From an uncultured Tateyamaria sp. (GTDB taxonomy: Bacteria > Pseudomonadota > Alphaproteobacteria > Rhodobacterales > Rhodobacteraceae): DNA of 64,000 nucleotides. Made by a program: the position numbers and the translations under genes. Positions within the stretch are counted from its first letter, which is position 1, and every line of letters begins with the position of its first letter. Shown in pieces: positions 33,025-41,373 of this stretch. The stretch spans positions 667,001 through 731,000 of the forward strand of contig NZ_CANMBJ010000006.1 of NCBI RefSeq assembly GCF_947496075.1, in the 5' to 3' direction. The notes under the pieces are model-generated. The model was not told the origin of the DNA, searched no databases, and worked only from the letters and a program-made list of their open reading frames with translations.

Positions 33025-35099
33025 TGGGACGTGATGTCGCCGAGTTGGCCTTTGGTCTCATCGGCACTGCCTTAATTGTGCTTGGGTTGCTGTTTGCCGC
33101 CGCCATCATCACGCCACTATTCTTGATTGGTATCGCTGCCTATGTCGGCATTCGCTTGTGGTATGAAAGTCCTACGCGGTTGGAGCGGTTGGCGTACGAA
33201 GAAACCATGCAGCTCTATCGCCACGCGCAAGCTGGCCAGGTGCACTTGTCTGAAGACGAGGTCAACGCGCGTTTGTCAGCGGCTTGGTCAACACAAACAC
33301 CAAACGTGCTTTCTGAACAGCTTCTCGAAGCAGGTCGGGCTCTGATTGCGGCAGAGGGCTTGAACCCGGATATCCCGCCCCTTCCGGCCCTGTGCAATAC
33401 GGTTGAAGGCGGGCGGTACCGCGATCTTCTGGCGCGACTGGGTCAAGCGCGCAACGACCGGCACATGCTCCTCTCGGCCCTGGATACAATTTCAGAAGCG
33501 TTGGCACCAATTGCCAATGCTGCGCCACCGATGAACGGAGATGTCTTGGTGCCAATGTCGCAATTTCTGACGCCGCTTGGACCAAACATTGAAGCAGTTG
33601 TGGCTCCGTTCTTTGAGGACACCGGATACAACCACTTCAAATCATTGCGTGAGCGACTGGACTACAACCTGCGCCAAACCCACCGGACGAACCCCGTTTA
33701 TCCGTCAGAGTACAAAGGTGACGACGCCGTCGCCACCTACCTCTCAGGCACGCTTCTGGCAGACTTGTTTGCACTGAAGACCCCGTTTGCCATACCCGAA
33801 GAGCTTCGGTTCGAACACACCCACATCGTGGCGGGCAGCGGGCACGGCAAAACCCAAACCTTGCAGTACCTGATAGCACACGATCTGGCAGATGTGGCCG
33901 CTGGTGACAAATCCGTGGTGGTCATCGACAGTCAAGGGGATCTCATCAACACCATCCTCAAAGCCAAAGTGCTGGAGTCCGAAGACATCGTTCTTATCAA
34001 TCCAGAAGACATTGCCTATCCGGTTTGCCTCAATCTGTTCTCAGTCGGTGCCGAGCGGCTCAAGGGCTACTCAGACCTCGAACGCGAACGCCTGACAAAC
34101 TCCATCATTGAGCTCTATGACTTCGTATTGGGCTCGCTCTTGTCTGCGGGCATGACGGCCAAGCAAAGTGTTGTTTTCCGATACGTGACCCGGCTCATGT
34201 TCCATATCCCAAACGCGACTATCCACACGCTACAAGACTTGTTGGAAACTGGCGGCACTGAGAAGTACCGGGAATACATCGAACAGCTTGAGGGCACGCC
34301 GCGACGGTTCTTTGAAACCGAATTCGACAGCAAGGAATTCACCGCGACCAAAACGCAAGTGCTGCGCAGGTTGTATGGAGTGCTCGAGAACCAAACCTTC
34401 GAGCGGATGTTTGCCAATCCGCAGTCGAAGTTCGACATGTTCACCGAACTCAACGCCGGAAAGCTGATCCTGATCAATACCAGCAAGTCCTTGCTGAAGG
34501 ATCAAGGCACTGAGATCTTCGGACGGTTCTTTATCGCCTTGATTGCACAAGCAGCCCAGGAACGCGCTGTGTTGCCGCCTAGAGACCGTCTTCCGGCCAT
34601 CGTATACATTGATGAAGCCCAAGACTATTTCGACGCCAACATCAGCACGATCCTGTCTCAGGCGCGCAAGTACAGAGTTGGGATGGTGATGGCACACCAG
34701 TATCTCGGGCAGTTGGCCAGCGGTTTGCAGGAAGCCTTTGAAGCCAATACCTCGATCAAATTGGCCGGTGGCGTTTCTACGCGTGATGCACGAACGCTCT
34801 CAAGCCAGATGCATGCTCCTGCCGAAATGATCCAGCAGCAGCCCAAAGGGTCATTTGTGGCATTCCTGCGTGGCATCACGGACCGAGCAGTGCCAATTGC
34901 CTTTCCGTTCTTCGAACTGGAGAAACGCCCGCGCACCACAAAAGAAGAGCGTGCGGCTATCATGCAACACAGCCGTGACCACTACGCTGAACCGGCAGGG
35001 ACCAAGGACGAACATAGCGAACCAGAACCGGAAGAACCGGAAATCACCCCGCCAGAAAACGATGAAGATGATCCAACAAAACCTTCGCCGGAGTTGTAG
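33024..35099 (+). CDS. TraD/TraG-like membrane-anchored ATPase
   Basis: A 691-residue coupling-protein-like ATPase. Two N-terminal transmembrane segments (about 5-47) are followed by a helical region. Walker A is AGSGHGKTQT (residues about 271-280) with VVVIDSQGDL after it. The Walker B region is AIVYIDEAQDYF, followed by SQARKYRVGMVMAHQYLGQL. The C-terminus is acidic and Pro/Glu-rich (EPEPEEPEITPPENDEDD), probably disordered. Such ATPases pump DNA or protein through a membrane complex (family knowledge). It lies 8 bp upstream of the replication-relaxation gene, a common pair on alphaproteobacterial mobile elements. Confidence 0.88.
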   Translation: MGRDVAELAFGLIGTALIVLGLLFAAAIITPLFLIGIAAYVGIRLWYESPTRLERLAYEETMQLYRHAQAGQVHLSEDEVNARLSAAWSTQTPNVLSEQLLEAGRALIAAEGLNPDIPPLPALCNTVEGGRYRDLLARLGQARNDRHMLLSALDTISEALAPIANAAPPMNGDVLVPMSQFLTPLGPNIEAVVAPFFEDTGYNHFKSLRERLDYNLRQTHRTNPVYPSEYKGDDAVATYLSGTLLADLFALKTPFAIPEELRFEHTHIVAGSGHGKTQTLQYLIAHDLADVAAGDKSVVVIDSQGDLINTILKAKVLESEDIVLINPEDIAYPVCLNLFSVGAERLKGYSDLERERLTNSIIELYDFVLGSLLSAGMTAKQSVVFRYVTRLMFHIPNATIHTLQDLLETGGTEKYREYIEQLEGTPRRFFETEFDSKEFTATKTQVLRRLYGVLENQTFERMFANPQSKFDMFTELNAGKLILINTSKSLLKDQGTEIFGRFFIALIAQAAQERAVLPPRDRLPAIVYIDEAQDYFDANISTILSQARKYRVGMVMAHQYLGQLASGLQEAFEANTSIKLAGGVSTRDARTLSSQMHAPAEMIQQQPKGSFVAFLRGITDRAVPIAFPFFELEKRPRTTKEERAAIMQHSRDHYAEPAGTKDEHSEPEPEEPEITPPENDEDDPTKPSPEL

Positions 35100-35107
35100 C
35101 GGAGGGC

Positions 35108-35926
35108 ATGTTGCCGGTCATGACCCGCTCCAAAGCAAACGTCTCAGCCAATCTGACGCCCACACAACGCGAATTGCGTTGGTTGGCTCACATTGATCGC
35201 CATGGACCCCAATCAAGCCAGTTTCTCTACGAACTGACCCGCGACACACATCGCTGCAAAGACACGTCCTTGCGTCGAATGCAGGTGCTGCGAGAAGCTG
35301 GATACTTGCACCTGCCTGTGCAGCAACGTCAGATTGCCAAAGCTGAGTTCAACCCGTTTGTGTATGATCTGGCCACCAAAGGCAGCGAATATCTCAGCTA
35401 CCACAAGACGTTGGAACGACATGCGCGACAGACCGGTCACTGGTGGCACACCTACTGGGTGTCGTCTGTGTCGAGCGCGTTAGAAATATACGCGAGGCGT
35501 TCCGGTCTAGAGTACATTGAAGCAGCCCGGATTCTGAGAATAAACGATGTCTCTGCGGCTATCCCCTTGAAACAGGGTAAGGTCGTTCCAGACCAGATTT
35601 TTGCCATCAAGTATCAAGATGGCTATCGAGCTTTTGCGTTGGAGGTGGATCGAGGTACCGAACCGGTCCGGTCAACAGCTGCCCGGAAGTCGCTCCAGCG
35701 GTCTGTGGAGCAATATCGCGAGGTACTGGAGCGCAAACTCCACGCACAGCACTACGGTCTGAACAGCAACCTGATCGTACTTTGGGTTTTTACGAGTGCT
35801 GCGCGTGAGCGGCAATTTCGAGAGCTACTTCCGACAGGCCAAAACGGGTTCCGATCTACCGTTTGTGAGGTGGGATTTCCCAATTGGGCAACAGTTTCGC
35901 ATGCAACATGCTTGACAGACTTCTGA
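35108..35926 (+). CDS. Replication-relaxation family protein
   Basis: A 272-residue protein matching the replication-relaxation (PF13814-type) pattern. An N-terminal winged-helix region comes first (LTPTQRELRWLAHIDRHGPQSSQFLYELT...SLRRMQVLREAGYL). A C-terminal domain follows with PDQIFAIKYQDGYRAFALEVDRGTEP. This resembles the ALEVDRGTE core of the family, which has an endonuclease-like fold. These proteins accompany TraD-like ATPases on mobile elements and may stand in for a relaxase or initiator; that is inference. Confidence 0.75.
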   Translation: MLPVMTRSKANVSANLTPTQRELRWLAHIDRHGPQSSQFLYELTRDTHRCKDTSLRRMQVLREAGYLHLPVQQRQIAKAEFNPFVYDLATKGSEYLSYHKTLERHARQTGHWWHTYWVSSVSSALEIYARRSGLEYIEAARILRINDVSAAIPLKQGKVVPDQIFAIKYQDGYRAFALEVDRGTEPVRSTAARKSLQRSVEQYREVLERKLHAQHYGLNSNLIVLWVFTSAARERQFRELLPTGQNGFRSTVCEVGFPNWATVSHATCLTDF

Positions 35927-36061
35927 TCTTTGAGTTGGCCTACTGTGCGCGACACCCACCCAAGATATGCGTCATACTTGGTTACCGTGCCCATCATATC
36001 TTCAAGAAGCGGCTACCAGTATCGCTAGGCAGCTAGCTTCTGAACCTGTGGGGATATGGGG

Positions 36062-36946
36062 TCATTCCTCAATTGCACCAATCTGCATCAACGTCTTTCG
36101 TTCTCGATCATTGCGGGGGGCTATCGCCATGAAAGTCCGTGGTGGAAGTTTGCCTCTATCGAGCTCTTGAAGCACGCCGTTTCCAAAGGTGTCGGACAAC
36201 AGAGCGATACCTTCTGGGCCAAGCACACCACGCGCTCCTTGGTTCTTCCTCAGGCGTTTCATGGGATCATCTTGATCAAACAAGAGCGCTTCCACCACCT
36301 CCCGTGGTACCGGTTTCTCTAAGTTTTGTCTGAAGAACTCAGCGGCTCGGGCGGTACCTGGCTGCACTTTCCTGAGCTCGCGGAAGGCCGCCATATCGAA
36401 GGCACGCCAAACGGAGGGTGGATAACCGGCACCTTCCACCAACCAAAGTACGTTTTCGACCGCTCCTGATTTCACACCACGCTTTCCGTCTCTGTTGGGT
36501 GCATTCAGATAAGACTCGCGAGCCAGGATTACGCCCATCCAGCATCGGCTTTCATCTTCTTTTGAGTTGATCACAAGGCACGGGCCCTCGTCACGGTATG
36601 TCTCAGGTGGGATCATCCAGCTGTTATCGAGCGTATTTTTGATATCAACGTCGCGACTTCCGATGACTAAGTCACGAATGCCCTTTGGGGCACCCAGAAT
36701 GTCGCGCACGTAGTGTTCGATCTTCAACCCAACAAAGGTCTTTTCGACGTTGTCCAGTTCTCGAATTTCGGTACGTCCGGTTCGGATTGGATCCAGCACG
36801 AAGTCGATGGCGTCGCGTACAGCTTGCGGAAACGCATCTTGAATTTCGGTATTGCCACCGGCGATAGCGAATATGCCGTCACGAATTCTGTTCAGTTCTT
36901 CGAAGTCTGGATGACCTGGTACCACCACTGACGGCAACATCTTCAT
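36062..36946 (-). CDS. NaeI-type restriction endonuclease
   Basis: A 294-residue protein resembling NaeI, a type IIE enzyme cutting GCCGGC. The catalytic region GIRDLVIGSRDVDIKNT gives D92, D101 and K103, the same spacing as the Asp-Asp-Lys set I recall for NaeI (D86, D95, K97), with E68 or E77 as the upstream Glu. SWMIPPETY and the later NVLWLVEG region also fit. The C-terminal part would be the second, Topo-like DNA-binding domain. It lies 72 bp downstream of the C5 methyltransferase on the same strand. The exact recognition site cannot be proved from sequence. Confidence 0.8.
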   Translation of the reverse strand: MKMLPSVVVPGHPDFEELNRIRDGIFAIAGGNTEIQDAFPQAVRDAIDFVLDPIRTGRTEIRELDNVEKTFVGLKIEHYVRDILGAPKGIRDLVIGSRDVDIKNTLDNSWMIPPETYRDEGPCLVINSKEDESRCWMGVILARESYLNAPNRDGKRGVKSGAVENVLWLVEGAGYPPSVWRAFDMAAFRELRKVQPGTARAAEFFRQNLEKPVPREVVEALLFDQDDPMKRLRKNQGARGVLGPEGIALLSDTFGNGVLQELDRGKLPPRTFMAIAPRNDRERKTLMQIGAIEE

Positions 36947-37017
36947 GTTGCATCATTGACGCCATTCGCTTGGGATGTGGAGTCTAAATGATTGAAAAGG
37001 CCGGCGTTTCCAGGCTG

Positions 37018-37974
37018 CTACGCTACCGCGTACAGGGTCCTGGTTGTAAGCGCGCTATGCAGTTGCTTGCCAACGGCTGCGGCGACTGGCGGGGGGAATG
37101 CGTTGCCAACTTGTCTGTACGCGTTGGTTTTTGCGCCAGTGAAGTGCCAGCTGTCCGGAAAACCCTGAAGTTTTGCCACCATGGGAACGGTGAGGCGCGG
37201 CATACCGACATGATCTCTTCCCGGAGCTTCCGGTGCGATCGTTCGTCCCTCCACACCAAGTGATGCCCAGGCCTTGCGGGCGCGAGTTGGTCCGAGGTCT
37301 GGACCACCATGTTTCTTGCTACCGCCGACGATTGTGGGCGCTATCTCATTTGCATGCTTCACCCACGCATCAACACCATGCCATCCGTTCTCTGACATCA
37401 TTCGCTTCAAAGTTTGGCCGACTGTTTTGGGCTTTCGCTTCGATGGCTGTGGCCAGTCAAAGTGTTCTATCCGGCTTTCTTCGATTGCAATTATAACAAC
37501 GCGAGGTCGCAGCTGCGGCACGCCGTAGTCGGACGCGTTCAGAAGTTTTGGCTCAGAGTGATACCCAAGTTTTTTCAGCTGTTTCTTGAGGTGGAGGCGG
37601 TAGTCCTCAAAAACGGCGTCCAAGAAGCCGCGAACGTTCTCGATCATGATTGCACGCGGGCGTACGACATCAATGATGTCTATTGCGTCGTCAAAGAGGT
37701 TGCGCTCATCTTGCTGACCCAACTGTTTGCCAGCCTTAGAGAACGGAGGGCATGGTAGGCCGCCCGCTAGAAGGTCTGTGCCTTGATATTGGGCTGCGTC
37801 CTCTTTGAAGAGACGCATGTCCTCCTCTAAGACGTTCCACTTGGGGCGGTTGTGTCGAAGCGTGTTGCAACAGTGCTTGTCGATCTCCACCAAAGCTTGA
37901 TGGCGGAACTCTGCTTTCTCAAGTCCAAGCGCCTGACCTCCAGCTCCCGCACACAGTTCCAAAGATGTCAGCAT
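37018..37974 (-). CDS. C5 cytosine DNA methyltransferase (partner of NaeI-type enzyme)
   Basis: A 318-residue m5C methyltransferase. Motifs in order: I LELCAGAGG (residues 5-13), IV GGLPCPPFSK (catalytic C75), VI IENVRG (112-114), VIII QLRPR (154-158), a short target-recognition region, and X YRQVGNAFPPP near the end. The ATG at 37974 has AGGAGG at ideal spacing; the open frame extends 17 codons further. It protects the host from the linked NaeI-type endonuclease. Confidence 0.92.
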   Translation of the reverse strand: MLTSLELCAGAGGQALGLEKAEFRHQALVEIDKHCCNTLRHNRPKWNVLEEDMRLFKEDAAQYQGTDLLAGGLPCPPFSKAGKQLGQQDERNLFDDAIDIIDVVRPRAIMIENVRGFLDAVFEDYRLHLKKQLKKLGYHSEPKLLNASDYGVPQLRPRVVIIAIEESRIEHFDWPQPSKRKPKTVGQTLKRMMSENGWHGVDAWVKHANEIAPTIVGGSKKHGGPDLGPTRARKAWASLGVEGRTIAPEAPGRDHVGMPRLTVPMVAKLQGFPDSWHFTGAKTNAYRQVGNAFPPPVAAAVGKQLHSALTTRTLYAVA

Positions 37975-38077
37975 GTAGCGGGTCCTCCTAGACGCATATA
38001 CAACAGGTTGCGGAATCTGGTGCAACCTTGTTTAGCGTACAGGGCGGATGTTCACAATATGTTCGCGCCACTGACTC

Positions 38078-39109
38078 TCAAGTCAGCTTTGCGAATAGAG
38101 CTTTGATTCGAGCGTTTCGGCTCGACCTACTGCGAGTTCTGGAGGTTGAGCCGCTACGGTAGTTTTCGATATCCTGATCTGTGTCTTCAGACTGGTACTC
38201 TGTAACAAAAATATCAAGTCGCTTTGGCATTCCATCAAGCGACAAGTCTCGTTCCACCAGCATTTGATCTACACAAAACAATGTGAACAGATGGATTGGT
38301 CTCGCGAAAAATTTCCGAGTTTCCGGATCGACAAGGTAGCTCTTTGAAGCCCGTTCGAGAAACGACTGAACCTTTGATATATCGTCTTTAGCTTCGGGGT
38401 ACTCGTCATTGTATAAATCATAGATCTCGTTAATTGATTTAGTGTTTTCTTCTACTAAGCCCTTGCGCAAAAACATCAGCAAACTACTGGTAAACTCGAT
38501 GTCAGCCATTCTCCTAACTTGACTGTCTCGAAATATCTGCAGCTCCTCGAACTCGGGTAGCTCGGTAATTGCCTCTGCAGCTTTGATGAACTGTCCATTA
38601 AACCCAGCGTTTCTCAGTTCCTGCGGGTTAAGTGATTTGTCCGTTTCGTTGAGTCTTTTGAATACATCTGTAATTTGTTTATCGGTAATATGGGAGGGAA
38701 TGGTGCGTACATTAATTACGTACTCCCAAAATCCTTTTTTTGAATCTGCATCTAAGTCCTTCCATGACCGATCTTTGTAGATTCCCCATCCGTCAACTTC
38801 GTCCAGATATTTCGTTTGCAGCGACCATTCGTTTGCAGTGAATTGCAATAGTGTTGTGAGGCGTTGCTGCCCATCGACAATGCTATGTCGTTGTTTCCCG
38901 GTTTCGGGATTAGCTGGTTGCTGCCAGAGGTAGACTTCCGGCATCGGATATCCCATCAAGACGGTTTGAATCAGTCTTGCTTTTTGTCGTTCTGTCCACA
39001 CCAGTCGCCGCTGAAATGAGTCATCAACGAAGAATGTTTCGTTTCTCAAATTCTCTAGAAGCTCTGTAATGGTTGGGCGTCCAGGTTGTATGACCTGATT
39101 AAGAGTCAT
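38078..39109 (-). CDS. DUF262 (GmrSD-N-like) protein
   Basis: A 343-residue protein with an N-terminal DUF262 domain: FQRRLVWTERQKARLIQTVLMGYPMPEVYLW, then the hallmark VDGQQRLTTL (residues 78-87). DUF262 domains have a ParB/Srx-like fold that binds or hydrolyses nucleotides, and occur in GmrSD type IV restriction (family knowledge). The HNH/DUF1524 nuclease half of GmrSD is absent. The end is Arg/Ser-rich. Its start overlaps the nucleotidyltransferase-like gene by 11 bases, so the two form one unit, placed upstream of the restriction-modification genes. Confidence 0.85.
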   Translation of the reverse strand: MTLNQVIQPGRPTITELLENLRNETFFVDDSFQRRLVWTERQKARLIQTVLMGYPMPEVYLWQQPANPETGKQRHSIVDGQQRLTTLLQFTANEWSLQTKYLDEVDGWGIYKDRSWKDLDADSKKGFWEYVINVRTIPSHITDKQITDVFKRLNETDKSLNPQELRNAGFNGQFIKAAEAITELPEFEELQIFRDSQVRRMADIEFTSSLLMFLRKGLVEENTKSINEIYDLYNDEYPEAKDDISKVQSFLERASKSYLVDPETRKFFARPIHLFTLFCVDQMLVERDLSLDGMPKRLDIFVTEYQSEDTDQDIENYRSGSTSRTRSRSSRNARIKALFAKLT

Positions 39110-39695
39110 TTTCTAACTTCCTCTTGATCTTTGCTAAGCCACTTGCGTGGTACGCAACTGCTGCTTCTTGACTTTCATAGATTCTGTATTTGAGCGGTCT
39201 CGATGAACCAGTTCTTAAGTAGACTTGCTTAGAGATCCCATCGAGCAACTTTACCCTCTTGCGGAGAACGTTCGTTTTGTAGTTTCCATCGTTCACCAAT
39301 AGGGCAAATTTTCGAAATATTTCATCTGCGTGCCGCGTCATTACCCATCTGTAGCCTCGGTGGTACGCCTCTACGAGCTCATTCCAGACAGATCGAAAAA
39401 GAGTCTCAGAAACAATCACGAGATCCAAATCCGACTCATCATGAAAGGCTGAGAATGTCTTCTCGCCTTTTGGACTCATGCTAAAGCCGTAGATGGTGCT
39501 GCCTACCAGCGCGACTTGCTCACGTTGGACCCCGACGTGCTCTGCAACGACATCTCGAAAAAGTTCGTAGGTGGTTTCACCTCCAATTTCGCCGCACTGA
39601 TCAAAGTACCAGTTTTCATTGCGAGACAGTATGTGTTGAGCCACCTGATTCACATCTGCGGCCAACAGGCACTCCTTAAACTCTTCGACATTCAA
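39099..39695 (-). CDS. Nucleotidyltransferase-fold protein paired with DUF262
   Basis: A 198-residue protein. VALVGSTIYGFS (G65-S66) followed by HDESDLDLVIVSE (D89 and D91) is the GS...DxD signature of the polymerase-beta nucleotidyltransferase fold. An all-helical C-terminal region follows. It overlaps the DUF262 gene by 11 bases. Stand-alone NTases in defence islands act in toxin-antitoxin (MNT-like) or signal-making systems; which applies here is unknown. Confidence 0.7.
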   Translation of the reverse strand: MNVEEFKECLLAADVNQVAQHILSRNENWYFDQCGEIGGETTYELFRDVVAEHVGVQREQVALVGSTIYGFSMSPKGEKTFSAFHDESDLDLVIVSETLFRSVWNELVEAYHRGYRWVMTRHADEIFRKFALLVNDGNYKTNVLRKRVKLLDGISKQVYLRTGSSRPLKYRIYESQEAAVAYHASGLAKIKRKLENDS

Positions 39696-39732
39696 TTCAG
39701 TTTTACCAATCCTGCTCTGCCCATTTCAAAGT

Positions 39733-39788
39733 GCACGTGGGGTGGCCGGGTTTGCAACCCCGGCCACCCAGCTCCTGAAATCAGGAGT
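39733..39788. repeat. Two adjacent hairpins between NTase and AlpA genes
   Basis: A long stem with arms GGGTGGCCGGG / CCCCGGCCACCC and an 8-base loop. It is followed directly by CTCCTGA/TCAGGAG with a 2-base loop, the latter overlapping the AlpA stop codon. They separate the excision gene from the defence operon and probably end the integrase/AlpA transcript, although a T run is missing. Confidence 0.6.
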
Positions 39789-39978
39789 GTCGGTTTGGTC
39801 CTTCTCGCTGCGCCAAGCGTTCTTGAAGCCAGTCCAGCACTTCGCTCTCAACCCAGCCCACCCGGTTCGGGCCCAGCGGTACCCGCTTGGGGAATTGGCC
39901 TGCCTTCTCCAGCCGGGCTATGTGTTGCGGTGAGTACAGAACAAGCTCCTTCACCTGACGTTTTGAAAGTATCCTCAT
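39781..39978 (-). CDS. AlpA-family regulator / excisionase
   Basis: A 65-residue AlpA/MerR-type helix-turn-helix protein (MRILSKRQVKELVLYSPQHIARLEKAGQFPKRVPLGPNRVGWVESEVLDWL). AlpA proteins activate or direct integrase-driven excision of prophages and islands (family knowledge). The ATG at 39978 has GGAGA at good spacing; the longer open frame is not conserved-looking. It lies 75 bp downstream of the integrase gene on the same strand. Confidence 0.88.
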   Translation of the reverse strand: MRILSKRQVKELVLYSPQHIARLEKAGQFPKRVPLGPNRVGWVESEVLDWLQERLAQREGPNRHS

Positions 39979-40053
39979 CACGAAGTCTCCATGATTGGAG
40001 AGCAACGCGATGCCCTCAGGTTTCGACAAGTCTCCCGAGAGGCCTTGAGGATA

Positions 40054-41184
40054 TCAATCAGTTACTAGCTTGGCGAGATAGTTGTCATATGCAGAGACGG
40101 CGCTTCGCATCTCTTCGAGATACGTGTGCCGATTATAGACTGCTGCCACACCGCTGATGGTGCCGGTGACGTGGTTCAATAGCTTCTCAGTGACATGTAT
40201 TGGGGTGCCAAGCATGGCGTGGGTGGTGGCAAACGTGCGGCGAAGATCGTGCAGGGTATATGGCGCTATATCTTCAAGCGTTGCATCGAAGCGCTCTTTG
40301 GCCTTTCCCCAGCCGTTGAAAACCGTGCCGGTCTTTGTGGTTGAGGGGAAGAGATACTGGTTCATGCGGGGTGTACGTTCCAAAACAGCAGACAATCGTT
40401 CCCCAACTGGAATGCTGTGTGCGCGACCGTTTTTGGTCAGGTGAGCGGGTAGGGTAAGTATCCCGGAACTATCGTCAATGAAGTCCCATTCAAGCTGCGC
40501 TGCCTCACTGCGTCGGAGCCCGGTTAGAAGCAATACTTCTATAATTCGCCCAAAGGGATACGGTGCAGCTTCAGCTGCCATCACGACCGTCTTGAGCTCC
40601 GGCTCAGACAGCACATGCTCTCGCGCGGCAGCGGGCTTGAAGCCACGCACACCCTGCAAAGGGTTTGCTGAGATATAGTCCTCACGTACTGCCCAGTTGA
40701 ACATGGTGCGGGCGGCGACAAACGCATGATGCTGCTCGCTGTTTGATGTCTGGATGCGGCGGATCTTTTGCAACAGGTCTTGCTTGCTGATGTCCGCGAG
40801 ATTTCGTGTGCCGTATCGAAAGTGGGCGTCGAGCCGCTTTCGATAGTACGCTACGGTGTTGGGTTTGTTCTTGCGCTCACAATCCTGCAGGAATCGTTCG
40901 CGTGCTTGCTTCCAGCTGATAGAGCGCTGCTTGTCGATACCAAGAGTCACTTCGGCCAGCAGTTCTTTTGCTTTGTCGCGGGCTTGCTTGAGGCTGATGG
41001 TGGGGTAGCGTCCCAGCGTCTTGCGAGTGCGATTTGGACCGTACACAACCACGAAACTCTTGGCTCCACCCTGAGAGATGCGAACGCCAAAATTGCTTAG
41101 TCCTTCGTCCCAGTATGTTGTTTGGCCGGAGGTCGGCGGCGTAAGCGTCTTCAGGGTGCGATCAGAGAGGGCTGTTCTAGGCAC
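40054..41184 (-). CDS. Tyrosine integrase of the tRNA-Phe island
   Basis: A 376-residue phage/island integrase. The N-terminal DUF4102 arm-binding domain (LSDRTLKTLTPPTSGQTTYWDEGLSNFGVRIS, about 6-85) precedes a core-binding SAM-like domain and the catalytic domain. The residues R224 (TGLRRSE), K251, H312 and R315 (HDLRR), H338 and Y350 are visible. It starts with GTG and a GGAG site that lies inside the right arm-type repeat, so the enzyme may repress its own synthesis. It lies 140 bp from the right att repeat and should catalyse insertion into tRNA-Phe. Confidence 0.95.
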   Translation of the reverse strand: MPRTALSDRTLKTLTPPTSGQTTYWDEGLSNFGVRISQGGAKSFVVVYGPNRTRKTLGRYPTISLKQARDKAKELLAEVTLGIDKQRSISWKQARERFLQDCERKNKPNTVAYYRKRLDAHFRYGTRNLADISKQDLLQKIRRIQTSNSEQHHAFVAARTMFNWAVREDYISANPLQGVRGFKPAAAREHVLSEPELKTVVMAAEAAPYPFGRIIEVLLLTGLRRSEAAQLEWDFIDDSSGILTLPAHLTKNGRAHSIPVGERLSAVLERTPRMNQYLFPSTTKTGTVFNGWGKAKERFDATLEDIAPYTLHDLRRTFATTHAMLGTPIHVTEKLLNHVTGTISGVAAVYNRHTYLEEMRSAVSAYDNYLAKLVTD

Positions 41185-41186
41185 TC

Positions 41187-41206
41187 TTAGGCTCCGTATA
41201 GGCTCA
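41187..41206 (+). promoter_or_regulatory. Putative integrase arm-type site, right (upstream of int)
   Basis: Two TAGGCTC units in the same orientation as the left copy at 8475, 18 of 20 bases identical. It covers the ribosome site of the integrase gene, so binding would both assist recombination and limit translation or transcription of the integrase. Confidence 0.5.
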
Positions 41207-41325
41207 GAAAATACACGGCTTTGGGTGGTTTTCTATGGTTCGCTATGTTCAGTGTATTGGACAATTATCAATATAAATCAGTATTTTGCGTGCGTCTATG
41301 TTCATGTATGAAAATCTCCATAAAG

Positions 41326-41373
41326 GGATTGAAAATCCTCGTGTCGGTGGTTCGATTCCGCCCCCGGGCACCA
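41326..41373 (+). repeat. Right attachment repeat (attR)
   Basis: An exact 48-bp copy of the tRNA-Phe 3' end, from GGATTGAAAATCC through CCA. It lacks the 5' half of the tRNA, so it is not a functional gene. It defines the right edge of the island. Confidence 0.95.

Larger units (their letters stand above)
8394..41373. mobile_element. Genomic island integrated in tRNA-Phe
   Basis: A 33-kb island bounded by a 48-bp perfect direct repeat of the tRNA-Phe 3' end. The right end has a tyrosine integrase and an AlpA-type excisionase facing inward. An arm-type repeat, TTAGGCTC..TATAGGCTCA, occurs at both ends. Contents include three further recombinase relics, an intact serine recombinase, two TraD-like ATPases, a replication-relaxation protein, H-NS, insertion sequences and several defence-like modules. 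I see no relaxase or mating-pore genes, so it is best described as a mosaic integrative (possibly mobilizable) element. Confidence 0.9.
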
